A stretch of 64,000 bases of DNA from Anaeramoeba flamelloides (taxonomy: Eukaryota; Metamonada; Anaeramoebidae). Positions 1 through 13,000 of this stretch are shown one piece after another. The notes under the pieces were generated by a model, which was not told where the DNA came from, did no database searches, and saw nothing but the letters and a program-made list of their open reading frames with translations. The position numbers and the translations under genes were made by a program. The number at the start of each line of letters is the position of its first letter. Position 1 is the first letter of the stretch. The stretch is taken from contig JANTQA010000047.1 of NCBI GenBank assembly GCA_027625915.1, positions 19,902,001 through 19,966,000 on the forward strand. Direction: 5' to 3'.

Positions 1-1639
1 AATCTTTCCACAGTGACTTCAATACTATCCTAAACTTTTTTGTGATACAATCACTTTCTTATCAGTAGTTGTTTGAAATTATATAGTTAAATTTTTCCAA
101 ATAAAATGTTTGAGATAAAATATATATATATATATATAGCTATTTTATTCATCTAATACTTGATTGAGTTCAGAAAATAATATATTTATTTAAATAATCT
201 TCAGAAATAAAGATTTGATGGATAAATCCATTTGATTTGATAATTATTTATTTTCCTTTAAAATGAGAACTCAAAAAATAATTCAGAATCAGATAGAAAT
301 TTTTTTTAAATTTTACTAATTATTTTGGGTTGAATCTTTTGCAACTGTTTTTTGATTCCCAGAATTCAACTCCTTTATTTTAATTTTTGATATAGCATTC
401 TTTATTTTGGTATTGTTTGATAAAAGTATTTTGAAATAAGAATTTTGAAATCAAATTTGTAAAAAAATATATTAAAATAATAATAAATAGTAATGGGACC
501 AGAGTATCAAAGAAATAAATTGTTTGTATTCATAAAAACTAAGAAGATAATAAATAAATTCTATGAAAATCGGCCTTAATTGAATTTTATTTTTTTCTTT
601 CATTTTTGATTTCAACAAATTTATTTGGAAAGGTGATCTTTCTTGTTTGATCTTTCAAAAGTTAATATTTGTTTCAAATACATATCTTTCAATGTATTTT
701 TTTTTGTCTTTTCTGTTTGATTAAATCACTCATTCAGATAAACACATTTCTAGATCCAAAACCGAATTTAACAAAAATAAAAATTAAATCAAAAAAAATG
801 TGCAAAAAAATCGAAAAATTCAAGACTCAACTCTGAATTACTTTGATTCGTTTCACAGATATAACAGAATGGGATTTTGGTTTCAAAGTTTCAATATCTG
901 GTGGCACTCAAAAAATAATTTTTTCAGTAAGGTTCACACAATTAAAAATGTTTCAAAATGGTAAAATGTACTTACTTCCTTAAGAATCTGATATGATCTG
1001 AAGCTAAAGCTGCATTAAATGAGAGTATCTTTAATTCAATCAACTTTTCTATATTTTGGTCACACCCGTAAGAAATAAAAATTCTCAAATTATAATCATC
1101 CCAAAATACTATACTCACATATTAAATACAACAACTTCAATCTTGAAATAAGCAAGAAAACAAATAAACCATTTCACATATAAAACAATTTGAGAATGAT
1201 GGTTTATACCATTAAAAAACTGTATTATATCTATCATCGAGCTTTTTTCAAAAAATTCAACCCGAAAAAAAAATAATAATAATTGTTGCTTTTGAGCAAG
1301 TGTAAATAATACCCCAGATTCTCTTTTTCAAGAAAATTACCTCAAAAGTAATTTAATTTTAAAATATATATTTCACAATTGTTTAAGGGAATAACCTGCC
1401 CAATTTTTAATTTTTAATTTGGTTATGTGGATAATATAATATTTTTTTTACTTTAATGTTTTAATTTTTTTTCTTCTTCTCTTGTTTATTTAGTAAATTT
1501 TCTTTGATTACTCCTTTCTCACAATAAATAAATAAAACCTGGCTAATTTTATTTATATTTAATAAGCACAAACAAAAAATTAAAATAAAAAAAAAATAAA
1601 TTTAAAAAGAAATTATCCGAAATCCATTGTTCAAAAACA
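1..1639. other. Left end of window, no gene seen
   Basis: A/T-rich sequence with a (TA)n run at about 120-138. Nothing coding was recognised on either strand. Confidence 0.5.
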
Positions 1640-2100
1640 AGTGTAAATAGGGATTCTTGTAAAAAATAGAGTTTTTACAATTTTAGAGATAAATAAAGAG
1701 TTCTGTATAATTGTCCACAATTTGGTAATATTAAACGAAATCCCCCATTTAGATTATTGAGATCAAACGGATTTTTAATCTAAAATTGTTTGGTAAATAG
1801 CTATATTCTAGTTTAAAACTTTTTTTTTTAGATTAGAAAGATTGGTAAATAACCAAACGATTTTTTGATTAAAATTAATATTAGTCTATTAATAAAAACC
1901 AGATATTATATTTACTATAATTAAATTGTGAGCTGTTTGTTTGGATATCTTTATTTATCTCTAAAATTGTAAAAAAACATATTTTTTATTGATGAAAGAA
2001 GTGTAAATTAGAATCTAGTTGTCCTTTTACTGATATTTCCTAAAAGTAAATTTAGAAGTAAAATCATAGATTTAATGATTTTAAAGGGAAATAAATACTC
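1640..2100. repeat. Inverted repeat plus dispersed repeat
   Basis: TTTTACAATTTTAGAGATAA near 1673 is inverted near 1960. The right side (AGAAGTGTAAATTAGAATCT...GTAAAATCATAGATTT) recurs at 7140-7240 as AGAAGTGTAAATTACACTCT...GTAAAATCATAGATTT. This looks like an old element. Confidence 0.4.
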
Positions 2101-2305
2101 AATTTTGTTTATATTTAAAATGTAAATACAAAAATATGAAAAGAAAAAAGGAAAAATTAAAAAAAAAAAAAAAAAAGAAATTTAAATCTAAAAAGGGTTT
2201 ATACGTAGCAATTGGTAAAAAATCAAAAAAAAAAAAAAAAAATGCTATCTTTAATTAAGTAATTTCAAAATAGCAGCCACAATACTTCTTGTAGATTTAA
2301 TAATT

Positions 2306-2960
2306 TGATAATTGATCATGAATGTTTCCTTGAAGATCATTTTTAAATTGTTGTAATTTCCTTTTTTTTTTTTTTATCTTAAAACTTTCAACCTTTGGTC
2401 ATTCAAACCTTTGCTTTTTCTTTTTCTATTTTCAAGTTACTCATAAATTCGTGTTTCAATGTCACAGTATTAGCAAGTAACAACCTGATCTTTTTCTGTT
2501 GTAACCCTTCTTTCCAATATAAAGAAGATTCAGCTAGGGGAAAAATGGAAAAAAATAAAAATCACATATTTTATAAAATTTCTTATTTCCACTTATGAAA
2601 CCCAAAAAAAAAAAAAAACAATTTCGATCTGTAATAAAGAAAACTTCAAAATCAGAACCGTTATATTTTGGTTTAATTTGATTTTATTTGAAAATTGAAC
2701 ATGAATGTTCATTTTGGAATAGTTATTGAATTATTATAATTTCAAAATAAAATATTGGTATGCTATACTTTAAACCCACGGTATTTTTTACCTTTTCTTT
2801 TTCTTTTTTATTTTCAAGTTATCCATACTTTTGTGTTTAAGTGTCCCAGTATTGACAAATAACAACTTGATCTTTTTCCTTTATATCTTTTCTTCTCAAT
2901 CAAAAGAAAATTTGTAAAGGGAAAAAAAAAGTAAAAAAAAAAAAAAATAAAAATAAACTT
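2306..2960. repeat. Diverged tandem duplication, unit about 385 bp
   Basis: Two successive blocks share GATCATGAATGTTTC / GAACATGAATGTTCA, CTTTTTCTATTTTCAAGTTA / CTTTTTTATTTTCAAGTTAT, ACAACCTGATCTTTTTC / ACAACTTGATCTTTTTC. A 67-residue open frame in the first block lacks a counterpart frame in the second, so coding is unlikely. Confidence 0.6.
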
Positions 2961-3051
2961 AATTATATAATTCCAAAAACAAACAAAAACAGAAAACTTT
3001 TGAATTTTTTTATATACTTTTCTATTTACTTTTTGAAGCTCTTTTGAATTT

Positions 3052-4010
3052 AAGGGATTAGCATCACCATAGATTTCTCTAAATCAAAGTATGTTGTAAT
3101 TGAGTGTAAATGATATTAGTGCACCATGGCTCAAATAGTTTTTATGATTCTAAAAAATCAATTATAAATCTTATTGCAGAACAAATTATTACATTTTTTA
3201 CTCAATGATCACTATTAAAAAAGTTTCATTTTGAAAAATTTTTTTTCAATTCCTTTTCCAAATTTAATACAGTCAGTTCCACTTTTAAGGCACAAACTTT
3301 TAACTAAAATTTAAAGCACAAAAAAATCTCAAATTAAGGCACAAAATTTGTAATTTTTTATTTAACAATTTATTTTACTAGAATTTCAATTTGGTGCCTT
3401 AATTTGAGATTTTTTTGTGCCTTAAATTTTGTTGAAAGTTTGTGCCTTAAAAGTGGAACTGACTGTAATAGAAACTCAAAATAATAGTATTCTGGTATTT
3501 AATGATTTAGATTTAGAACTTCCAAAAGTAACTATTTTTATAATTTTTGAATTTCAAAGATTAACTCAATAATCATCAACATAAAAGCACAAAGATTGAT
3601 TAGTTTTGTTTTCTTTTGATAAATCTACTTGTAACATCAATTTATTTCCATGATTTGAGAAATAATTTGTCAAAAAATTTATTGTTTAATTATTTAATTT
3701 TTAAAAAAAAACGAATTTTTTAGTAACTAATCGACATTTCGTCACAAATTTAAGAAAGATATTTTATGACTTTGTAGTCTGAATATTGATAATTCAGCCT
3801 TTAAATTTATGGCGAAATGTAGATTTTATTCTGAAATTGCTGGGTTTTTTTCCTAATACATAGATCATTTTTAATTGATGAGATCAACAATATTACTACT
3901 TGACTAATCGATTTTTTAGAGACATTTGAACCATGTAGCACAAATGTGGTTAAGTCCAATAACAACATACTTTGATCCGAGGTTTCTCTTTGGTAGACGC
4001 TAATCCCATA
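3052..4010. mobile_element. TTAA-flanked foldback element (family B), copy with nested MITE
   Basis: Left end TTTAAGGGATTAGCATCACC, right end GGTAGACGCTAATCCCATAA. Arms share AAAGTATGTTGTAATTGAGTG at left and its inverse ending ACAACATACTTTGATC at right; the centre has CATTTCGTCACAAATTTAAG and GGCGAAATGTAG. It contains the small hairpin MITE at 3270-3465. Confidence 0.75.
3270..3465. mobile_element. 196-bp hairpin MITE with near-perfect arms
   Basis: Begins CAGTCAGTTCCACTTTTAAG directly after TA and ends with the exact inverse before TA. The arms pair for about 80 bp each with only a few mismatches and one 1-bp indel, leaving a short A/T centre. The perfect outer 31 bp and TA duplication suggest a recent insertion. 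Confidence 0.85.
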
Positions 4011-4417
4011 ATAATGTAAAAATTGATCTTCACCTTTTCAAAATGTATTGAAAATTTTTATTTTTTTTAATCATTAAAAAGAGTGATTAAAATCAAAAAA
4101 AATATTATTTCTTAAAATTAACAAAATTTGAATTAACCTTTCTTTCGTTGATTAATTGTGTTAGTTTTATTTGTTCTTCATTATTTAGTTTTTTTTTTAT
4201 TTTTTTTTTTTGGTTTTTTGATTTATATTTTGTAAATATTAATTACTAAATCAATTTTTTTTTTTTTTTTTGAATAATTTTTTGTTATTATTACTTATAT
4301 TAAATATTATATTAAGAATAATTATAATTTATGATAACTTTTAAGATTATCTTATTAACGTCAAATGAATAATTAAAAATAGCGTAATTGCTGATTAAAA
4401 AAAAAAGTATGAAGATT

Positions 4418-5608
4418 TTAAAATTTTCCAAAATTGTTATTGTTCCAATTCATCTGTCCAAAATTATTTCCTCCGCCAAATCCTCTGCCTCTCCCCATTC
4501 CTCTTCCCATTCCTCTTCCCATTCCTCTTCCCATTCCTCTTCCCATTCCTCTTCCCATTCCTCTTCCCATCCCCCTTCCCATTCCTCTTCCTCTCCCCAT
4601 TCCTCTTCCTCTTCCTCTTCCTCTTCTCATTCCTCGATTTTGGATGTTTCTAAATGCTTGGAAACCAAGTTGGCTTCCTTGGTTTTGTTTATTTTGTTGA
4701 CCAAACATTGACATAATTGCATTTTTATTAAATCCTTTTTCTTGGGGTAGTCTAGTTCCAAAATCTAAAGAAATCAAATCATGATCATTATTTTGTTGAC
4801 GTTGTTCTTGTTGTGGCGAAAATTGTTGTTGCTGTTGGAATTGTTGTTGTTGTTGCTGCTGCTGCTGCTGCTGCTGTTGAAATTGTTGTTGCTGTTGTTG
4901 CTGTTGGAATTGTTGTTGTTGAAACCCAAAATTTTGATTTTGATTTTGGTTTTGATTGTTACCGAGGCTCATTAAATCAAATTCATCCAAAGGGCTTTTC
5001 TTTGGTTGTACTTTTTCTAACCTTTGGCTATCAAGTCTAAGTGGAACAGACCTACTTTTGTTCATTTGATTATTCTTTGGTGGGGAGATTTGAAAACTTT
5101 TTTTATTGACTTGTTTTTGTTTTTGTTGTTGTTGTTGTTGTTCGTCTTCTTCGTCATCAGAACTTCGGAATAAAGGCTTTTTGGTTTTTTTTTTGTTATT
5201 TTTTGTTTTTTTCTTTTTTTTTTTTTTCGTTTTTTTTCCCACATACAGTTTTCTTTCATATTTATCCCGAATAAACCTTTCTAATTTGAACCCTTTCTCG
5301 TTACTGGGCCTATTGAAATTGTCAGGCAACTTCGCTTCCCAATATTCGTTCGCCTTAAGATTGCCTATCTCCTTCATCTTTGCCACCTGTTGAGAAGGCC
5401 ATGTATCCAGAGTGACAGATCTTACTTGCGAAATATGCACACCCAAGGAGCGGTGAATGCCAGAGCATTTGATACAAACGAAAATACCAAGATTAATGGA
5501 TGCCCATCGTGGCCCAATGGCTCCGCAGTCTGCACACTTTCGGTTTCCGGGTAATTTTAATAAGCTTGTTAATTCATCACGAGCTTGGCGTTGTTTTCGG
5601 TTCGACAT
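4418..5608 (-). CDS. SMAP-type ArfGAP with Gln-rich and Met-Gly-Arg-Gly repeat tail
   Basis: Predicted GTPase-activating protein for Arf GTPases, acting on membrane coats. The 396-residue protein starts at ATG 5608; the open frame runs 14 codons further upstream but has no ATG there. Seen: an ArfGAP zinc finger C25-x2-C28-x16-C45-x2-C48, followed by the arginine finger R53 in GIHRSLG, and the [10 protein letters not shown]...FIRDKYE block (about 89-118) typical of SMAP/AGD5 proteins. After a Lys run (about 125-145) come an acidic patch, Gln-rich tracts, LISLD at 278-282 (a match to the clathrin-box consensus L-hydrophobic-x-hydrophobic-D/E), a similar DLMSL at 211-215, and a C-terminal array of MGRG repeats. 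Clathrin binding is inferred; SMAP1 has comparable motifs. No intron is seen and the stop is TAA. The domain call is firm; the exact orthologue is not. Confidence 0.9.
   Translation of the reverse strand: MSNRKQRQARDELTSLLKLPGNRKCADCGAIGPRWASINLGIFVCIKCSGIHRSLGVHISQVRSVTLDTWPSQQVAKMKEIGNLKANEYWEAKLPDNFNRPSNEKGFKLERFIRDKYERKLYVGKKTKKKKKKKTKNNKKKTKKPLFRSSDDEEDEQQQQQQKQKQVNKKSFQISPPKNNQMNKSRSVPLRLDSQRLEKVQPKKSPLDEFDLMSLGNNQNQNQNQNFGFQQQQFQQQQQQQQFQQQQQQQQQQQQQFQQQQQFSPQQEQRQQNNDHDLISLDFGTRLPQEKGFNKNAIMSMFGQQNKQNQGSQLGFQAFRNIQNRGMRRGRGRGRGMGRGRGMGRGMGRGMGRGMGRGMGRGMGRGMGRGMGRGRGFGGGNNFGQMNWNNNNFGKF
4488..4612. repeat. 12-bp coding minisatellite
   Basis: Tandem units of CCTCTTCCCATT on the plus strand encode the MGRG repeats at the C-terminus of the ArfGAP on the minus strand. 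About nine near-identical units lie in a row, with CCTCTTCCT variants (encoding RGRG) at one edge. The high identity suggests recent slippage, so unit number may vary between strains. Confidence 0.85.
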
Positions 5609-8600
5609 TTTGTTTTTTGATTTAGGATTTTTGTTCTTTTTAATTATCACTGTATTTACTCGAGAAGATTTGAATTGTCTGTAGTAATATTTAGAGAATT
5701 ACTGAAATTTTGAGCTTTTTTGAAAATCAACAAACGGGTTTAAAGAGCGGTTATTTATTATTAGAAAAAAATAGAAAATTTTTTCCTTCAAAGTACTAAA
5801 AGAAGATTTGAAAAAAATGAAATATTTTCTTTTATTTTAATTTTTTTGGTTTTGCGTTGAGATCTGTTTCTTGTAAAACTTCTAGTTTTCTTCAATTGCT
5901 GCAATAATAACTTGATTTTTTTATGAATAAGTAAGGAAATTTATTGTTTCCAAAAAAATGAAAATAGAACAAAAACAATATTTCTTTTTCTTTATTTAAA
6001 CATTTTTGGAAAGTTTTTCATCTCCTGGCTGATTTCTGGAAAGTGAAATTAAAAATTTTTAAATATTTTCTCTTTTGTATCTTCATGGAGTCAGAATTTA
6101 AGAACAAATTGAAAATTCGGTGGGAAATTTTTTTTGCAATAACAAGAGGAAGTTCTTGATTAAAAGAGGAACAATTGTTGATTGAACAATATGTTTAACA
6201 AATTAGAATTTAGTAATCTAGAACATATTTATTGAACAAATTTATTTTTTTACAATGATCAGAGAGATAGTTAAATCCCTTCTTCCAAAATTATAAACTA
6301 TGCTACTTTTCTCAAGACAACTTTGACATTAAAATATCAAAGAAACCAACAATAAAGTATTGTGTTGGTTTCCGTAAGATCTATTAGTTAAAAAGAAATT
6401 CGAAAAAATGCATGATTAAATTGGAAAATTTATCTGAAAAAATAGAGTAAATTTTTTTAATTAACATTTTTAATCATAAAAAAAACAAAAAATTTCAATA
6501 AAATTGAGAAAATTATCTAAAAATTTTTAACAAATTGTCTTCTAATTTTGAAATTAATTGAAAACATCAAGGCGTTTACCCTCAAAATTAATTTGAATTG
6601 GGGTATACCACTCGGTTAGAATTGGATATTCCATTAGAACAAGAAGAAAAAAAAAGAAGGGGTTTTTATTAGGAAACATTGGTTTTTTTCATCACTTGAT
6701 TTTAAACTGTTTTATATCTTGAATTATGGATATACTTTGATTATTCTTGTTAGATTTGGACACTTTTATAATTTCTGAAGATATTTTTATATTGTTGTAT
6801 TTATTTATTATCTAGAAAAAAATGCCAGAAATTTCTTTAGGATTGGTGGTATTGTAATGATTCTATTTTTCCAAAAACTGTTATATTAATTTAATACTTT
6901 TGTTTGAATTCATACTGAAAAAATTCACACTAATACCTAATTTTTTTTAGTCATATCAGCATTGTATTCAATATTTTTAATTTGTACTGTGTATAAAGAT
7001 TTGCATTCGTTAGCTTATTAATATTCTTTCAATAAGTGTACTTTCATAATGTTCATTGTATGAAATTTTATGAAAATTGAGTTCTCAAATTGATAAAAAG
7101 AAACTCTAATAAATTGTTTTTAATATTATTATTATTGAGGAAGAAGTGTAAATTACACTCTAGATGTCTTATACTTAAATTATCTTTCAGGAATTTAAGA
7201 GTAAAATCATAGATTTCATGATTATTAATTAATGAAAATAATTTCAAACTATCATAGTTTAAAAATATTTCAACAAGATTTATTTCTTTTAATTTATTTT
7301 AAGAAAAATTAATCCATCTTTTTTATAGGATGGAAATATCCATGAAAAATGATCAATATTTTCGATAAGATCCTTCTGTTTATACTTTAAACATAAAGGG
7401 TAAAATTTATTTGAATTTTTATTGATTACTGTGTAATATCTATTTCATTAATTAGTAAATGTTGTGAATTTTAGAATTGTTGAACTTGAGGGATAACTTT
7501 TTTATTTTTGAGTTTTAAATAAATAATTTTGATTTTTCATTATTGTGAAATATTTTTGTGGGGTGTTTTCAAGTGCTGTAGAGTGTGATAGAGTAACTAG
7601 CTTTTTTTATTTTTAGAAAATTAGAAAAATCAAAGATTTAACTAAATTCCATTAAATTTTGGAAAACATGAAGACACTTATAACTCGTAGAATTCTGTAA
7701 CTCATTATATTTATATTTAAATATTTCCTTTTTTAGTTGCATAATATCTTTTGAATTTCAATTTATTTTATTAAAATTTTATTATTATTATTTTGAATTT
7801 TGTATTAAAAAGATATAAATTTAAATATGTACAATTTTTTTACTTTCATTATTTTGATGTTTTAATTGAAATATAACGTGCTCATTTTTTGCCGATTATC
7901 TTATTTTTTGTTTCCTTGCTATTATTTAGGGTAAATTTGAAGTTACAAACAAAGGAGATATTTAAGAAAATCAAAAAAGAAAAAGTAAATAGATAAAATT
8001 TATGAGTACTTGGGCATATTAACTAACATTCTAATTAATTTGTTAGTCAAAAAACAATTTTTTTTTTCAATGTATATTTCTTGTATTAAAATGAGAATTT
8101 TTTGTAGATTATTCTTTGAGTTGAAAAAAAATAGTTTTTTTGTGGGTTATAAGGTTTTTTTCTGCCTAATTTCATTATTATATGTTCTTTTTCTGATCTT
8201 ATAGTGCATATAAAAAATTCAATTGAAATTTTATAAAACTATATTTTTTTTCATAGGACTTCTCAGAATTAGAACTTCTCAAGCTATCTTCATTTTTTTT
8301 TTCAATTTTATTTCTTTTTGAGGTAAATATTTATATTTTTGTAGATTTGAAATATTTTATTACAAAGTGATTGACTCTTATTCTTCCTTTTTATACCTTA
8401 ATTAAAATTTTTTTCTATCAAAATATATTAATTTTGGATCTCAATTTTTTCAGGTCACGTTTTATTCCATATATTCGCTTTTTATTTATTTACTTACTGA
8501 TTGGATAATTTATTTATTTATTGATTTATTTGGGTGGGGGGGGTACTAACAGATATATTTAAAGAATTTTTTGAGAAGAAAAACAAAAATTAAAAACAAA

Positions 8601-10096
8601 TGATTTTTTATAGAAGTTGAAATTTAAAATATCCTAATTAAAGGAAAAAACACCCCATTTTCCTTCTTTAAACTAATAAACCGAAAGTTTGTGAGTCTTG
8701 AAAGAAATATATTATAATTTGCATATCTATTTATTTATATATATTTTAGTTTATCCAAATTGATATCTATTAAACCCAATGAAAATCTAATAAGAAAAGA
8801 ATATTAGAAATTGAAAAAAAGATTATGAGCTTTTCTTTATCCCATTTACATTCCAAATACTAGTAAAAAAGTAAATTAATAATAAAATTTGTTGGAGAAT
8901 CATCATTTTGTTTGATTTTTCGTTGTTTTTTTTTTTTTTTGGGGGGGGGTGGGGTATCTTATTTTAACTTAAAAAGGGAGAAGATACAATAGAAATATTC
9001 GTTATTTAAGTATCCTAAAATACCTTTTTTAAAACCTTGAAACTTCGCGTGTCTTAAGAAATAGTTTTCAAGTTGATTATTTATATTTAATGATTAATAA
9101 CCCAATTTTCATTCATTCAGTTGGTTATTAACAACTTAAACATTAAAAATATTAATATAATTTACAATTATTTCTTGATTTTTTTTTAGATTTTTAAAAA
9201 AATAAAATGAATTTAAATTAATAATTAGAATAAAAAAAATATAATAGATAATATCAAATAACTGATTTTAATATAAACAGTTCCTTGTTTATACTGTAAA
9301 TTGTAAATTGTAAAATAAAAAAATAAAAAATTTCATTCAATCTTTGGAAAATAATCAAATTTCAAGAAATAAAACAGAATCATCAAATTCCCAATTCTAA
9401 AACCGAAATTAATTATTTTATCTGATTTCAAAAATTAAAAATTTAAAATGTAACATAAATTTAAAAATACAAATTTGGGAAGCTGAATGAAAATTTTATT
9501 CCATTTGTTTTGGAACATATATTATACTGGATATTTGAAAAAGAATATTACCTTATCTTTTTTATTTCAAGACATTTAAAAAATTTGGGAATAAAATAAA
9601 ATAATCACTTTTTTTAGATCTCCAAGGATTCAATATTTGATTTATTTTTATTATATTTTTAATATAAGATGACAGTTTCAAGGTTATTTATTCATACATG
9701 CTCTCAGGAATTACTAAAAGTGAGATTTCTTCAAAAGAAAAATTTATTGTTAGTTTTTCTTTGTCTAATTTATTCCACAATACAAACATAAAGGGAATCT
9801 GATCTATTTACTGAAAAAGAAATGGGAAAAAATTAAATCTTTTTAAAAATGATTCCTCATCTCTCTAAAGTTGACAAATAAAGTTTCGTAGCGGGGCTGT
9901 TTGTATCCTTGTCTAATTAATTGCTCAATTACCTTGAGAAAAAAAAATAAATAAGAGTAACCAAGTCGCTTAAAGATAACTTTTTCTGGTTTATTTTTTG
10001 GTATGTAAGGATGGGTAGATCATTTTTTTCCTATGTTTATACAATAAAGAGATAATATTTATTCTTCTAAACTCATTTTTTTTCTTTTTAGCCCAA
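5609..10096. other. Intergenic between ArfGAP and translin
   Basis: 4.5 kb, A/T-rich. Holds a repeat at 6575-6720 shared with 48850-48990 (TACC-TCAAAATT...AACATTGGTTTTTT), the 7140-7240 repeat, a fragment AAGTGCTGTAGAGTGTGATA at 7572 shared inverted with 20072, G-tracts at 8534-8543 and 8941-8949, and the family D part-copy. No gene recognised. Confidence 0.6.
9340..9525. mobile_element. Family D foldback MITE, inverted partial copy
   Basis: Carries CAAATTCCCAATTCTAAAA and ends AAGCTGAATGAAAATTTT...CCATTTGTTTTGGAAC, the inverse of the left half of 50530-50746. Confidence 0.5.
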
Positions 10097-13000
10097 ATGA
10101 ACAAAATTTTTCAGGATTTTCAAAATGAGTTCAATGAAGAATTTGAATTAAAACAAAAAATTCGAACACAGACAAAACAAATAACAAAAATCAACCAAAA
10201 AATTGAACACGTTTTAATTGACATCCACGACGAATTTGATGATTGTAAAAAAAGAAACAAATCTTTTTTTTTTTATTCAACTTTGAACCTCTCTTTTTAA
10301 TTGTTTTTTTTTTTTTTTTTTTTTTTTTTCTCTTTTATAACAAAAAGTTTCAAATATCTTTGAAAAGATACTAAATTTAATTCCAAAATTTAAAGAACAG
10401 CTTGAAAAAGTAGTACTCTTAATACCAGAAGAGCAATACCACAAATATGATTCAGGATTAAAATTTGAAATTATTAACATCATTTATGCGTTATCCTTTG
10501 TTACCTTTTTAAAAAGTGGTGACTTGATTACAATTCAAAAAATTAAAGAACTGATTTTAAATAAAGAAAAACTTGGTTTGAAATATGAATTAATAATTGA
10601 AAAACAAGATTACTTGAATGGTATTTCAAAACTTTCAAGCCAATTGGTAATTATTGTTTTTTTTTTTTTTTTTTTTCTCTTCCTTTTTCTTTTACTTTTT
10701 TTTTTTCGCTTTCTTTTCCTTTTATACAGCCGTTTCAAACCTACCTTGAAATTTGACAGACATAGAAATTGACTTTTTGTCTCTGTTAAATACAAAACAA
10801 AACTCTTGAGTTATACGCTATCATATACATTTTATGGTTTGACATAGGTTTTTAAAAAAATTTCAAATTTGAAAGACTGAGAAAAAAATCTTGTCATTTA
10901 CGAAACAAAATTCAAAAATTCAAAACAAAGCTTCAAAGATTGGAGATCTAATTAAGTAGATTTCTTTGAAATGGTCTTTCCTTTTGATTTTAAGTTCTTT
11001 AGAAATTAAGTTCCACAAAAACCATCAAAAACCTGAAAATTTTTTAAAGTTATTGATCATTCAGAAGGTTTGTACTCAAAAATTCAAATTTTAATATTTT
11101 CTCTATGGGAAATTTTTGTTCTTATAAAATTTCACGGTATGTAATAGGCTATCACACAACCATCAAATCCTATCATAAATAGAAAAGTATGATACAAAAA
11201 ATGAATTTTCTGTTTATCATAGATTTCATGGCAGGGTTAGAACAGCTGTATCTTTCTTGTTACAGTCGTTCCAACCCTACCGTGAAAATTTATAAGACAT
11301 AGAAATTGGTTGTCTAATATAAAATTGTGTTTTACAAAAGAGAAAATTATATTCCTCTCATATCAGAAGATCAAAAATTCCAATTTCTCTTACTTTATTA
11401 GAGTTATTTTTTTTTGTAATAAATAATGAAAAAATTCAATTTTCATCAAGAAAAGAAATAACAGAAACCATGTAAACTTGAAATTATTTTTCGATAATTG
11501 GTTTTAAATTGCAAAAACCTGAGATTTTGACGATTTTGTAAATTGAAGATCCAAATTAATATAAGTTTTTTTTTTGAATTTGGTTGTCAATTTTCCAAAA
11601 CCAAAGGAACCAACGTAACCAAAAAATGGATATAATTTTTTTAAAATCTTATATTATAAATTTTACGGTTTTTGATAAACTTTCATAACCATTTTATGGG
11701 TTGTCATACATGATAAAATTTTGTAATAGAAAATCAATATACATGTCTTATAAATTTTCAAGGTAGTGTTGGAACCGCTGTATTTTTCTCATTTATGTTT
11801 TTTCTTTTCATTTTCACTTTGATTTTCCTTTTTTTGAAAGAACAAAATTTAATTCATTTTTTTTTAGTTTCAACTTTCTCTTTTTCAAATTAAATGATCT
11901 TGATTCAGAGTTAATTTATGAGGTGGTTTGTTGAATTTTCACCTAAAGTTTAATTAAATTTCCCTTTTATTTTGAACACGAAAAGTCAGACAATACAATC
12001 TGAGAAGAGTTCAAAAAAAAAGGATTATAGATATTTCTAATTTGATTGTCAATTTTATGTTTGAAGACATGAAAACTGATACTTTCGATTTTCTTATCTT
12101 TTTTTTTTCACTGAAGCCCTTTTAGAACACTAACACAATTTGTTATCTTTTGTTTGAACTACAACTCCAAAGATTGAGTCTATTTAAAGAATTTGTTCTT
12201 GATGAGATTGAATTTAAACTTTATTATTGAAAAAAAAAATTCCCAAAATGGGAAATTAACATATTTTAAATTTATCATTCCCAAGCAAAATTAAAATCAA
12301 GTTAGTTCAATAGCATTTACCTTAAAGTTATTGTTTTCTGAAGTCTTTTTGGTTGTGGCAAGACTTTTCTTTTCATATCAATCTCCAAATAGTACAAAAT
12401 ATTTGATTTACAAAATCTGTAAATAAAAATTGTCATGCTTTTCATCATTAAATTGGGGGAAATTTTGGTTTGAATAATTTGTTAGTATTTTTGACACTTT
12501 TCAAAAAAATTTATCTTGGGTTAATTTACTTTTGTAATTATAAAATATCCCTTGTCTGCACGAGATCGGACATTGGCAATTGTCAAAATTTTTTCGCACT
12601 CTCGGAGTAGAATCTGAACTTTTCAAAATTTTAAAAATAACTGATGATCGATCTCGGGCATATAAGGGATATTGCCCAAAAAAACATACACTGTATTATG
12701 TAAAAATTCACACGATAAGTATCATATTTAAAATAGTTTCTTTTACCTTTTTGGTCTTTACATTACGATTTTTGTTCAAGTTCTCTCTAGATCAATAATG
12801 ATCTAATCCCATAAAAAAATTATTTATCTTGGCTCCTTTACTCCCAATAACAAGTCAATATTTCAAACTTTTCCAGACTGATCTTTCTTTTTATTTTTAT
12901 TTAGCATTTGTGAGTATGCCATATAAGCTGTTCTGATGCCAAAATTTCACTTAGATGCAAATCACATACATTCATTTCTTGTGAGATTCCATTAATCTAA

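Noticed and set aside
4388-5393. Several plus-strand Leu-, Val- or Ser-rich frames
   Set aside because: Antisense shadows of the low-complexity ArfGAP tail.
12580-12798. 72-residue frame in the translin intron
   Set aside because: No ATG and it runs through a palindromic MITE.
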